Source of the DNA: Acidovorax delafieldii
Lineage (GTDB): Bacteria > Pseudomonadota > Gammaproteobacteria > Burkholderiales > Burkholderiaceae_C
Assembly: GCA_002377855.1 (NCBI GenBank)
Contig: DFQQ01000001.1
Span: 12,886-46,818, forward strand
Length of the DNA: 33,933 nucleotides
Direction of reading: 5' to 3'
The notes beneath the pieces are model-generated. The model was not told the origin of the DNA and ran no database searches. It saw only the letters and a list, made by a program, of their open reading frames with translations. Both the position numbers and the translations under genes were made by a program. Of this stretch, positions 23,744 to 31,754 are shown piece by piece. The number at the start of each line of letters is the position of its first letter. Within the stretch, counting starts at the first letter, position 1.

Positions 23744-25906
23744 TCAAAGCGGCGCGCGTTGCTCCAGCGCAAACGGCGGCAGTCCCTTGAGCAGCCGCTG
23801 GCCATAGCTGGTGCGCGTCAGGCGCTTGTCATAGCAGTACACATGCGCCTGGTCTTCTTCGGTGCGAATCGCGCGGCCCACCCATTGCGCCAGGCGGATG
23901 GCGGTGGCGGGTACCACCAGTTCGCTGAACGGGTCGCGCCCCACGGCACGCAGCCACTCGGCGCGGGCCTCGCCCACCGGGTCGTCGGGCGGGGCAAAGG
24001 GCAGCTTGGTGATGAAGACCGATTCGCACAGGCGCCCCGGCAGATCCAGCCCCTCGCCAAACGACTGCATGCCGAAGATGACCGAGGGCTCGCCACTCTC
24101 CACCCGCTCGCGGTGGCGCTTGAGCAGCTGCGTACGCGGCAGTGCGTTTTGCACCAGCACCACGCTGCGCATGGCGGTGGGCAGCGCATCCACGGCCTGG
24201 CGCATCTGCTCGCGCGAGGTGAACAGCACCAGCGCGCCGTATTCCACGCGGGCAATGTCGTGCAGCAGCGCATCCACCATCTCGGCCGTGAACTGCGCGG
24301 CGTTTTTTGGGTCGGCCCGCGTTTCGGCGGCAATCAGCGTACCTTGCGCGGCGTAGTTGAAGGGGCTGGCTACTTCCAGCGTGGTGGCCGCGTCGTCGCC
24401 ATGCAGGCCCGCCTCGCGCATGAAGAAGTCAAAGTGCCCGCAACTGGTCAGCGTGGCCGATGTCAGCACCGCGCCGCGCACCGCGCTCCACAGGTGGTTG
24501 CGCAGCGTGGTGCCGGGCAAGATGGGGCTGGCGTGCGCCTTGACCACAATGAAGTCGCCATCCATCTCCAAGGTGAACCATTTGGCGGCGGGCACGGTGC
24601 CCTCTGGCGCATCCTGCAGCAGCAGTTGCGCGGTGGCGTGCAGCTCTTCCAGGCGGGGGGCCAGCATGCCGATCTGCGCGTACAGCGTGGACAGCCGCTT
24701 GGCTTCGTCGGGCTTGTCCCGCATCTCGGCACGCAGCGCCTTGCTGATGGCGCGCAGCGCGTCGAGGAAGCCCTCGGCGCTGGCGGCCAGCAGGCCCAGC
24801 GGTGCGATGAGCTGCTCGGGCAACTCGCCCCGTGGCACGCGCACACGCGCCGGACCCCATGCGTTGGGCTGGCTTTTGAGCGCCGCACCGTACACATCCA
24901 TCACGATGCGCGCCAGGTCCTGCAGCGTCTGCCGCAGCTGGGCCGAGTGTTTGGGGATGTCGGCAATCTCTTCCACCTCCAGCAGCGCACCGATGCGCAG
25001 GCCCCGGCTGGAGAGGCGCTCAATCCAGGTGATGCGCGACAGGTCCATGCTGCACGCAAACTGGTCGAGCGCGGTGGCGGGCAGGTGGTGGGCTTCGTCC
25101 AGCACCAGCAGGCAGTTGTCCAGCTCGGGCAGCACGCGCGCGCCCAGCGACGACAGCAGCAGATCATGGTTGGCCACGATCACCTGCGCGCCCACCAGCT
25201 CCTTGCGCTTGTCGTAATAGGTGCACTGGCTGAAGGCGGGGCAGTGCTTGCCCGTGCACGATGCGCCCTCGGCCGCCACGGGGCTCCACACCTCGGGCTC
25301 GGGCGGCGTGTCCAGGCTGTCGCGGTCGCCGTCCCAGGCACCTTTCGACAGCGTCTGTGCCATCGTCGAATAGAACTGCATGCGCGCCTCGGTCTCGTGC
25401 CGGGGGCGCTTGGCGCGGGCGGCAGCTTCTTCCTCGGCAAACAGGTCGTCTTCGCCCTCTTCCTCGGCCTCGCCATGGCCGGCCAGGCGGTCGAGCTTGA
25501 GCTTGCATACATAGCGCCCGCGCCCCTTGGCCAACGCAAATTTGAAGGGCTGGGGCATCAACGCGGCCAGTGCGGGCAGGTCCTTGTTGACCAGCTGTTC
25601 CTGCAGTGCCACCGTGGCCGTCGAGATCAGCACCCGTGTGCCGCGCGACAGCGCCAGTGCAATGGCCGGTGCGCAGTACGCCAGCGACTTGCCCACGCCC
25701 GTGCCCGCCTGGATGACGGCGATGGAGCGCGTGGGCGCGGGCTCGCCGCTTTCCTCATCGACCTTGCCCAGCGTGGCGCTGCTGAAGGTGCGCGCCACCT
25801 GCTCGGCCATCAGCCGCTGGCCGGTGCGGCTGCGAAACCCTTCGGTGGCCTGCACCACCGCATCAAACGACTGCAGGGCCGCCTGGGCCCATTCTGTAGA
25901 AGACAT
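23744..25906 (-). CDS. dinG: ATP-dependent DNA helicase DinG
   Basis: A 720-residue XPD-like superfamily 2 helicase that unwinds 5'-3', removing R-loops and forked structures. Walker A AGTGVGKS is at 67-74. Four iron-sulfur cysteines fit C134, C217, C222 and C228 (VCKL, SCTGKHC, SQC). DEAH is at 270-273. The C-terminal motor has FGMQSFGEGLDLPG and QWVGRAIRTEED. Length agrees with E. coli DinG (716). An acidic insertion (143-163) sits between the first cysteine and the others. The ATG at 25906 is taken; a GTG two codons earlier is equally possible because AGGTGG overlaps it. No LexA box was recognised upstream. Confidence 0.93.
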   Translation of the reverse strand: MSSTEWAQAALQSFDAVVQATEGFRSRTGQRLMAEQVARTFSSATLGKVDEESGEPAPTRSIAVIQAGTGVGKSLAYCAPAIALALSRGTRVLISTATVALQEQLVNKDLPALAALMPQPFKFALAKGRGRYVCKLKLDRLAGHGEAEEEGEDDLFAEEEAAARAKRPRHETEARMQFYSTMAQTLSKGAWDGDRDSLDTPPEPEVWSPVAAEGASCTGKHCPAFSQCTYYDKRKELVGAQVIVANHDLLLSSLGARVLPELDNCLLVLDEAHHLPATALDQFACSMDLSRITWIERLSSRGLRIGALLEVEEIADIPKHSAQLRQTLQDLARIVMDVYGAALKSQPNAWGPARVRVPRGELPEQLIAPLGLLAASAEGFLDALRAISKALRAEMRDKPDEAKRLSTLYAQIGMLAPRLEELHATAQLLLQDAPEGTVPAAKWFTLEMDGDFIVVKAHASPILPGTTLRNHLWSAVRGAVLTSATLTSCGHFDFFMREAGLHGDDAATTLEVASPFNYAAQGTLIAAETRADPKNAAQFTAEMVDALLHDIARVEYGALVLFTSREQMRQAVDALPTAMRSVVLVQNALPRTQLLKRHRERVESGEPSVIFGMQSFGEGLDLPGRLCESVFITKLPFAPPDDPVGEARAEWLRAVGRDPFSELVVPATAIRLAQWVGRAIRTEEDQAHVYCYDKRLTRTSYGQRLLKGLPPFALEQRAPL

Positions 25907-26044
25907 AACCACCTGCTTTGAGGGGGAGAGTGTGGCACGGCCGACAGATTTTTACTGTATGCAAGTCCAGGTTTTTGATGGTGTCACTGCCGTGGAACAG
26001 TGTTGTCCAAGCTGACGGGAAAGAGTGTTGGCTGCTGTTTGCTC

Positions 26045-26100
26045 TTTTTTTGATAGCTGTAGACGCTTTATGGGTGAGCGCGAACGACGATTTTCGTGGT
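26045..26100. repeat. Comamonadaceae-type interspersed element, copy 6
   Basis: TTTTTTTGATAGCTGTAGACGC followed by GAGCGCGAACGACG and TTTTCGTGG. It is divergent and marks the upstream side of dinG. No gene is convincing from 25907 to about 26760. Confidence 0.5.
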
Positions 26101-26309
26101 TACCGCGGCGGAGACGAATGGTCCGCCGGTGGGGCCGCCAACAACGCATTGCCCCTGGGCAAAAAGCCAAACCGCAGTCGCTCACTGAACGGGGAGCGCG
26201 GCAGAGGACTTTTCTGGCCGATGGCGCCAGCCCTGTGCCAGCCCTTCAGCCTCCCGTTGGGCTGCGTTTTGGATCCGGGGTTGCTCCCAGACCCCTTCCT
26301 CGTACTTTT

Positions 26310-26760
26310 TTGAGCCCCTTTTGATTAATGAAAATTATTAAAATGAACCATGTTAATTTTGAAATACGTTTTTGACCAAAAATAGAATAGTCAAAAATTT
26401 CATTCGATTTGATTTTCTTAAATTCCAATTTATTGATCGGCAAAATATAAGCGTCGTGAATGAACTAAATTTCCTTTGGAAAACGTAGTTCATATAATGA
26501 TCGAAAATTGAAAATTCGGTGAAGATGGCCAAAAAACGCTCTTCTTGAATTATCCATAATAGTTCGCTTAGTTGGATGTGCGAGAATCGAGAACTGTATT
26601 TTTATGAATGCCTCGGTTTGTGCCGAATGCAGCCTCCATTGGCTGCGTCTTTTCATGGCTTAAAACGGTGACTCTTTCGAGTTCATGAAAAACATCGATT
26701 CAGATGGCAATGGGTGTGGATATCGTTTTTGTCATTCGCCGGCTATAAACACGCCAGTGT
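26310..26760. other. AT-rich island without convincing gene
   Basis: About 450 bases with strikingly low GC (runs such as AAAATTATTAAAATGAAC, TCAAAAATTTCATTCGATTT) inside DNA of roughly two-thirds GC. Two small minus frames exist (26246-26443, 26465-26656, the latter 63 codons); neither has a recognisable family or a ribosome site. It is probably horizontally acquired or a remnant, and a candidate for xenogeneic-silencer binding. A smaller AT-rich patch recurs at 27390-27490. No transposase, tRNA or terminal repeat was seen next to it. Confidence 0.6.
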
Positions 26761-26762
26761 GA

Positions 26763-27419
26763 CCACCCTGCGTTCCATGTACCTATGCATCGACCGCCTC
26801 GTTGCTGGATTCGCCGGCCACCGGCATGTGTGTGTTCGATGCGCACGCTCGGGGCGCAGCTGCGGAATACGCACTTTCAGCGGTTCTTCCCCGAGCACGC
26901 CGCCCCGTCCATGTGGAAGAACCCTGCGAAGACAACCTGCGGCGCTTCTACCGCCTGCGCCTGCGCCAAGATCAGCATGTCCACATCCAGCGGTACGTGC
27001 AGGACGAGCGTAGCTGGCACCAAGAGCAAGTGCGCGCTTACGTGTTTGTGCACCGGGGGCGCGAGGTGCGTGTGGCACTCCGCGGCCCAGCCCAATGACG
27101 GCCGCGTCCGCGTGCGGCAGGCCTGGTCGCCCTGGAAATCACCGTACTGGAAACCGCAGGCCAGCAGACGCTGATCCCTTGGTGGGCACGACTCCGCTGG
27201 GCGGGCGCTGTTTCAGTCGCCTGGCTGATAGCACCGACGGCTTTTGAACAATGCCGACGCGGCTTGCTACCAAGCCGCGCGCCACGGCAGGGGGCGTGGC
27301 GTGTACGGCGACGCAAGGGCCAGCACACCAGAGCCGTATCAGCGCTACCAGACGCAGGGCTGCCCGCCCGCTTGGAACCCCTTGGTTCGCTATATTCATC
27401 TCGGGAATATAAATTGTGA
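26763..27419 (+). pseudogene. Interrupted ORF of unknown family
   Basis: One reading frame is open from 26763 to 27419 except for a single TGA at 27096-27098. The first part (ATG-proximal reading CVFDAHARGAAAEYALSAVL, then EDNLRRFYRLRLRQ and VRAYVFVHRGREVRVAL) and the second (GLVALEITVLETAGQQTLIP, VSVAWLIAPTAFEQCRRGLL) both use host-like GC-rich codons. It runs between two AT-rich patches. I recognise no family. It is either a decayed gene with a nonsense mutation or a chance open frame in GC-rich DNA; the real start is unclear (ATG at 26826 is one option). Confidence 0.3.
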
Positions 27420-27641
27420 TTTGTCGTATTTAATGGCAGATATTATTAATCATAAAATAGCCGGGGCGAGATGGTGGTAATCTTGAGTGCAGTTGAAAAT
27501 ATACGCGGAACAAACGGGTGGCTCATTCAAACGCAATGGAAAATATCGCAAAGGCGTCGGTTGTAAATGGCGAACAACTCTCGCGCGGGCAGAGCGCGGT
27601 GGCCTACAGCACAAGCCGCCCGGCGGGCTTAGCCTGAGAGT

Positions 27642-27989
27642 ATGCAAAATCAACCCCGCCCCACTCCGCCCGCACACCAGCCAACCACGGCGCCTGAGCA
27701 GCGCCCCGATGAGCGCCTGGTGCCCTCGTCGCCTGTGCCTGCGCGCACTGAACGCCGCATCGACACCACGGAGCAGCCGGAAGCGCAAGCGCAAACGCCC
27801 CACAGCCATCCTGAAGACCTGAGCGAGCCAGAGGGCCGGCTGCCGCACGAACGCGACGAAGCCACCAACATGACAGGCGGCATTCCGTCGCGGGAAGTGC
27901 AGCAGGCCTACAAGGATGTCACCCGTGGGCTCCAAGACACGGACAAGGGCCCCCCAATGGACCGGGCGTACCAGCAGCAGAAAAAGTAG
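27642..27989 (+). CDS. Small disordered Pro/Glu-rich protein
   Basis: A 115-residue protein opening MQNQPRPTPPAHQPTTAPEQ. It is rich in Pro, Thr, Glu and Arg in the first 75 residues, then has a more ordered end (NMTGGIPSREVQQAYKDV, GLQDTDKGPPMDRAYQQQKK) that looks like the conserved part. No signal peptide or membrane segment. Probably disordered. I cannot name a family or a function. It is transcribed away from the AT-rich region. Confidence 0.6.
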   Translation: MQNQPRPTPPAHQPTTAPEQRPDERLVPSSPVPARTERRIDTTEQPEAQAQTPHSHPEDLSEPEGRLPHERDEATNMTGGIPSREVQQAYKDVTRGLQDTDKGPPMDRAYQQQKK

Positions 27990-28075
27990 CGGCTTGGCCG
28001 CCACGAGCGCCGGGCAACGCTGGCAGGACACACAGTGCGCAGTAGTTCGCTGCCCTTTGCCAAGGATACGCGTAC

Positions 28076-28138
28076 AAAAGCTATCAATTAAATAGCAATT
28101 AGCGCTGACCCGACGGGCGCAGAGGCCCGTTTTGGCAA
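28076..28138. repeat. Comamonadaceae-type interspersed element, copy 7
   Basis: The clearest copy: AAAAGCTATCAATTAAATAG, AATTAGCGCT, an ACGGGC/GCCCGT hairpin at 28108-28125 and the end AGAGGCCCGTTTTGGC. It lies between convergent genes and could act as a terminator for both. Confidence 0.7.
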
Positions 28139-28246
28139 TGGTCCCCCGCAGGGCCTGTCACGGCCGCTGGACGTTCCCGAACCCTGCTGATGCGATACCC
28201 CGCCGGGCGTCGCAAGAATTGGTCTGCCCCTTGCCGCTTGCGTGGT

Positions 28247-30175
28247 TCAACCCCTCTCTCGCAGCGCCCGCTCAATCCTGTCGCGCCGCACGGTGGTCTT
28301 GGGCACCTTGAACGGGAACCACGTGCGCACGTCTTCCTCCAGCCCGATGCCGTGCATGTAGTTGTAAATCGCCTTCTTGAGTGCGCTGCCCAGCGCGTCG
28401 TGGTCCACGCCCGTGGGGTCAATGAAGGCCACGTCGTTCTTGGCAAACGCCCCCGGCGGCAGCGGGGCCAGCGTCACGCCGTATTCCTCGGGGTTTTGGC
28501 CCACGGGTGAATGCACGGTGCAGGCAAAGCGGTGAAAAAACCCGCTCTGGATGCAGCCATTGGCAAACAGCTGGCGCACGTATTCGAGCGCGTCCACGGT
28601 GTCTTGCACGGTCTGCGTGGGAAAGCCGTACATCAGGTACGCATGTACCAGGATGCCCGCGTCGGTGAACGCCCGCGTTACGCGTGCTACCTGGTCTACC
28701 GACACGCCTTTTTTCATCAGCGTCAGCAGCCGGTCGGATGCGACTTCGAGCCCGCCCGAAATCGCGATGCAGCCACTGTCGGCCAGCAGCTCGGCCAGTT
28801 CGGGGGTGAAGGTTTTTTCAAACCGCACATTGCCCCACCAGCTGATGCCCGCGTTGCGCGCGATCAGCTCGGTGGCCAGCGCCTTCAGGGCCTTGGGTGG
28901 CGCGGCCTCGTCCACAAAGTGAAAGCCGGTCTGCCCCGTCTCGCGCACGATTTGCTCGATGCGGTCGGCCAGCACCTCGGCGCTGGCGCCCTCGTAGCGG
29001 CTGATGTAGTCCAGGCTAACGTCGCAAAAGCTGCACTTCTTCCAGTAGCAGCCGTGCGCCACGGTCAGCTTGTTCCAGCGCCCGTCGCTCCACAGCCGGT
29101 GCATGGGGTTGAGCATGTCGAGCAGCGACAGGTAGCGATCCAGCGGCAGGCCGTCCCAAGTGGGCGTGCCCACCTCGGCAAAGGCGATGTCGGCTTCCAT
29201 CATGTTGATGTACTGCACCTGCCCATCGTCGCTGCGCACAAAGGTGCGCACCAGCCGCTGGCGGCCGCGTTCGCCGCGCAGGTGCTCCAGCACGGCCAGC
29301 AGCGGGCGCTCGCCCGCGTCCAGCGTCACGTAGTCAAAGAAGTCGAACACGCGCGGGTCGGCCAGCTCGCGCAGCTCGGTGTTCACAAAGCCCCCGCCCA
29401 GCAGAAGCGCCACACCCGGGTAGCGCGCCTTGATGGTCTGCGCAATGCGAAACGCCGCGTACACCGAGCCGGGGAACGGCACCGACAGCAGCACCACTTG
29501 CGGCTGGTGTCGTTCCATGGCCTCCAGCGTGAGCTGGGCCAGCAGGTCGTCGACCAAGGTGGGCGGCGCAGCGAGCGCGTCGGCCAGCGGGTCGAATGTG
29601 GGCTGGCTGCCCGCCAGCGATTCGGCGTAGCGCACGAACTCAAAGCGCTCGTCCACCGCATCGCGCAGCACATCGGCCAGGTCGTTCAGGTACAGCGTGG
29701 CCAGGTGCTTGGCCTTGTCGTGTAGGCCCAGGGCGCCAAAGGCCCAGCCCAGCGGATCACCGCCTTCGTCGTCCACATACACATCCAGCGTGGCAAAACG
29801 CGGCCCCTCGGGCAGGTAGTGGCGGCCCACGATGCGGTGCGCCAAGGTGCTGTCGCGGCCCTGCAAAAAGGCGATGGCGGGGCCGATGGTGGCGAGGTAG
29901 CGGTCTTTCTGCGCTGCAAAGCTCTGCACGGCGGGGCTTTGCTTTTTGGGCGGCAGCGTATCCACGTTGTCTGCCACGGCGCGCAGGCCTTCGGGCGACA
30001 GCAGGCGCAGCACCAGCGCTAGCGCCAGGTCCTCCTGAACCGCGTCCACCCCGCGCGAGCGCAAAAAGCCCGTGAGGTAGGCGGTGGAAGGATACGGCGT
30101 GTTCAGCTGCGTCATCGGCGGGATGACGGAGAGAACGCGCTGGCTTGAGAGCTTGGATGGGGCGGCGGCAGACAT
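28247..30175 (-). CDS. B12-binding radical SAM protein
   Basis: A 642-residue enzyme. A cobalamin-binding-like Rossmann domain (about 205-320: PQVVLLSVPFPGSVYAAFRI, LLLGGGFVN) precedes a radical SAM domain with the iron-sulfur motif CYWKKCSFC (Cys376, Cys380, Cys383) and GGLEVASDRLLTLMKKG. LMYGFPTQTVQDTVDALEYV and a late HSPVGQNPEEYGV follow. The N-terminus (LSVIPPMTQLNTPYPSTAYL) is that of the B12-binding radical SAM proteins with unknown product. The B12-contact DxHxxG motif is not evident, so cobalamin use is uncertain. The ATG at 30175 is the first in frame. No biosynthetic partner is adjacent. Confidence 0.85.
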   Translation of the reverse strand: MSAAAPSKLSSQRVLSVIPPMTQLNTPYPSTAYLTGFLRSRGVDAVQEDLALALVLRLLSPEGLRAVADNVDTLPPKKQSPAVQSFAAQKDRYLATIGPAIAFLQGRDSTLAHRIVGRHYLPEGPRFATLDVYVDDEGGDPLGWAFGALGLHDKAKHLATLYLNDLADVLRDAVDERFEFVRYAESLAGSQPTFDPLADALAAPPTLVDDLLAQLTLEAMERHQPQVVLLSVPFPGSVYAAFRIAQTIKARYPGVALLLGGGFVNTELRELADPRVFDFFDYVTLDAGERPLLAVLEHLRGERGRQRLVRTFVRSDDGQVQYINMMEADIAFAEVGTPTWDGLPLDRYLSLLDMLNPMHRLWSDGRWNKLTVAHGCYWKKCSFCDVSLDYISRYEGASAEVLADRIEQIVRETGQTGFHFVDEAAPPKALKALATELIARNAGISWWGNVRFEKTFTPELAELLADSGCIAISGGLEVASDRLLTLMKKGVSVDQVARVTRAFTDAGILVHAYLMYGFPTQTVQDTVDALEYVRQLFANGCIQSGFFHRFACTVHSPVGQNPEEYGVTLAPLPPGAFAKNDVAFIDPTGVDHDALGSALKKAIYNYMHGIGLEEDVRTWFPFKVPKTTVRRDRIERALRERG

Positions 30176-30242
30176 GGTGTGAACGGGGCGATGCGGTGCC
30201 GCCGCAGAGATCGTGGAAGCCCCTGATTATCCCGGCCTCGCC

Positions 30243-30821
30243 TTATCCCTTGCTGGCGGGTGGCGCAGGCGGCGCCCCAGCCGTATCCGCCGTGCCCGCC
30301 AGATAGTTGTTCTTCACCCGCACATAGTGCTCGGCCGAATACTTGAGGTACGCGATCTCGGCTTCGCTCAGCGCACGCTGGCGCACCGCCGGGCGGCCGA
30401 TGTAGAGATGTCCGCTCTCCAGCACCTTGCCGGGGGGCACCAGACTGCCCGCGCCCAGCATCACGCGGTCTTCGATCACGGCGTCGTCCATCACGATGGA
30501 ACCCATGCCGATGAGGCACTCGTTGCCGATGCGGCAGCCGTGCAGGATGACCGAGTGGCCGATGGTGACGTAGTCGCCAATGACCAGCGGCGAGCCTTCG
30601 GGCTTGCCAGGGTTGCGGTGCGAGACGTGGCCCATGGTCAGGTCCTGCACATTGCTGCAGCGGCCCACGGTGATGCGGTGCACATCGCCACGCAGCACGG
30701 CGTTGCACCAGACCGAGCTGTCATCGCCCAGTTGCACATCGCCAATCACCTGCGCGCTGGCGTGGACGAAGACATTGGAGCCCAGTTGGGGCTGGGTGTC
30801 GAGGTAGGGTTCAAGAGGCAT
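30243..30821 (-). CDS. Gamma-carbonic-anhydrase-like hexapeptide-repeat protein
   Basis: A 192-residue left-handed beta-helix protein of the YrdA/PaaY type. Hexapeptide repeats run from about 20 to 150 (VFVHASAQVIGDVQLG, SVWCNAVLRGDVHRITVG). The three likely metal ligands are His65 (MGHVSH), His89 and His94 (TIGHSVILH). The active-site LRGD Arg45-Asp47 is present. The C-terminus adds a helix (EIAYLKYSAEHYVRVKNNYL) and an Ala/Pro tail. The family usually acts as trimers; carbonic anhydrase activity is proven for few members. The ATG at 30821 starts MPLEPYLD; the upstream extension to 31283 is a shadow of the TetR gene. Confidence 0.9.
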   Translation of the reverse strand: MPLEPYLDTQPQLGSNVFVHASAQVIGDVQLGDDSSVWCNAVLRGDVHRITVGRCSNVQDLTMGHVSHRNPGKPEGSPLVIGDYVTIGHSVILHGCRIGNECLIGMGSIVMDDAVIEDRVMLGAGSLVPPGKVLESGHLYIGRPAVRQRALSEAEIAYLKYSAEHYVRVKNNYLAGTADTAGAPPAPPASKG

Positions 30822-30963
30822 GGGAAGGGGCGAAAAAATGGGTTGGGCCTGTAGCGGGCTTGAAGAGAAGACGCGGAGGAATCGGGAACCGGGAATCGGG
30901 AACCGGGTGCTTGCCGTCGAGTCGTTGGTCAGAAGGCAGCTCTGGCTTGGCCCCCGACGCGCG

Positions 30964-31662
30964 TCATGGGGCCATCGGTTTGCGCAAGCGCGGGCGGGCC
31001 TTGCGCGCTGCAGGGGCTGCCGCGGTGCCCAGCGGGGCATCCGCCACTGCGTAGAGAGCGAGAAACATGTCCACCGCATCGCCCAGCACCTGCTTTTGCT
31101 GAGATGGTTTGAGCGGGGGCTGCCCCATGGCCAACTGGGGCCAGAACGCAAACGCCTTGACCATGCCCTGCAACTGCTGCGCGGCATAGGGTACATCCAT
31201 GCCGGGGCGCAAGCGGCCATCTTGCAGGGCCGCGCGCAGCCAGCGTGGCAAGCCTTCTTCCTTGGCGGCGAGCTTGGCGGCAATGGCCCGGGCGCGCTCG
31301 GGGGTATGCATCATGTCGGCCATGGCCACGCGGCTGAGGTCGATGAAGCTCGCGTCGTTGAGCAGACGCATCTTCTGGCCCAGCAAGGCGAGCAACTGCG
31401 GGCGCAGGGGCTGCCCAGGCGCGTACTTGTGCTCTTCAGGCGCTTGGCTGCGCTCCCACATCAACATCAGGATGGCCTCAAACAGGTCTTCCTTGCTGGG
31501 AAAGTGGTTGTACACCGTGCGCTTGGAGACCTCGGCCGATGCGGCCACGCGGTCCATGCTGGTGCCGTTGAACCCGTGCTGGCGAAACTCTTCAATGGCC
31601 GCCTGCACGATGGCATCGCGCTTGCGGTCCGTGAGGCGGTTGGGGGTGGGCTGGGCACTCAT
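30964..31662 (-). CDS. TetR/AcrR-family transcriptional repressor
   Basis: A 232-residue regulator with an N-terminal helix-turn-helix: RKRDAIVQAAIEEFRQHGF, then NGTSMDRVAASAEVSKRTVYNHFPSKEDLFEAIL (positions 13-65), the canonical TetR_N pattern. The ligand-binding part ends in a basic ARKARPRLRKP tail. It is divergent from the metallo-beta-lactamase-fold gene with two 16-bp palindromes in between, so it most likely represses both genes. The start at 31662 is chosen because one palindrome (31674-31689) would lie in codons 4-9 if the ATG at 31698 were used; neither has a good ribosome site. Confidence 0.88.
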   Translation of the reverse strand: MSAQPTPNRLTDRKRDAIVQAAIEEFRQHGFNGTSMDRVAASAEVSKRTVYNHFPSKEDLFEAILMLMWERSQAPEEHKYAPGQPLRPQLLALLGQKMRLLNDASFIDLSRVAMADMMHTPERARAIAAKLAAKEEGLPRWLRAALQDGRLRPGMDVPYAAQQLQGMVKAFAFWPQLAMGQPPLKPSQQKQVLGDAVDMFLALYAVADAPLGTAAAPAARKARPRLRKPMAP

Positions 31663-31673
31663 GGGGGAAATTT

Positions 31674-31724
31674 TACACTGCGCAGTGTACTTTTTCATAA
31701 ATTAAACTACACTGTGCAGTGCAC
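31674..31724. promoter_or_regulatory. Twin palindromic operators for the divergent TetR regulator
   Basis: TACACTGCGCAGTGTA (31674-31689) is a perfect 16-bp palindrome. TACACTGTGCAGTGCA (31708-31723) is the same with one non-symmetric pair. Centres are 34 bp apart, about three helical turns, with an AT-rich promoter-like stretch (TTTTTCATAAATTAAACTAC) between. Size and placement fit TetR-family sites. Confidence 0.82.
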
Positions 31725-31754
31725 ATTTTTAACCCAACCCAAGCGTACTTGCCC

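Noticed and set aside
26246..26656. Two small minus-strand ORFs in the AT-rich island
   Set aside because: No ribosome sites, no recognisable family, and length within chance for the composition; kept only as part of the island description.
30822..31283. Fusion of the carbonic-anhydrase-like frame with upstream sequence
   Set aside because: The added part is the TetR gene read in the wrong frame; MPLEPYLD at 30821 is the usual family start.
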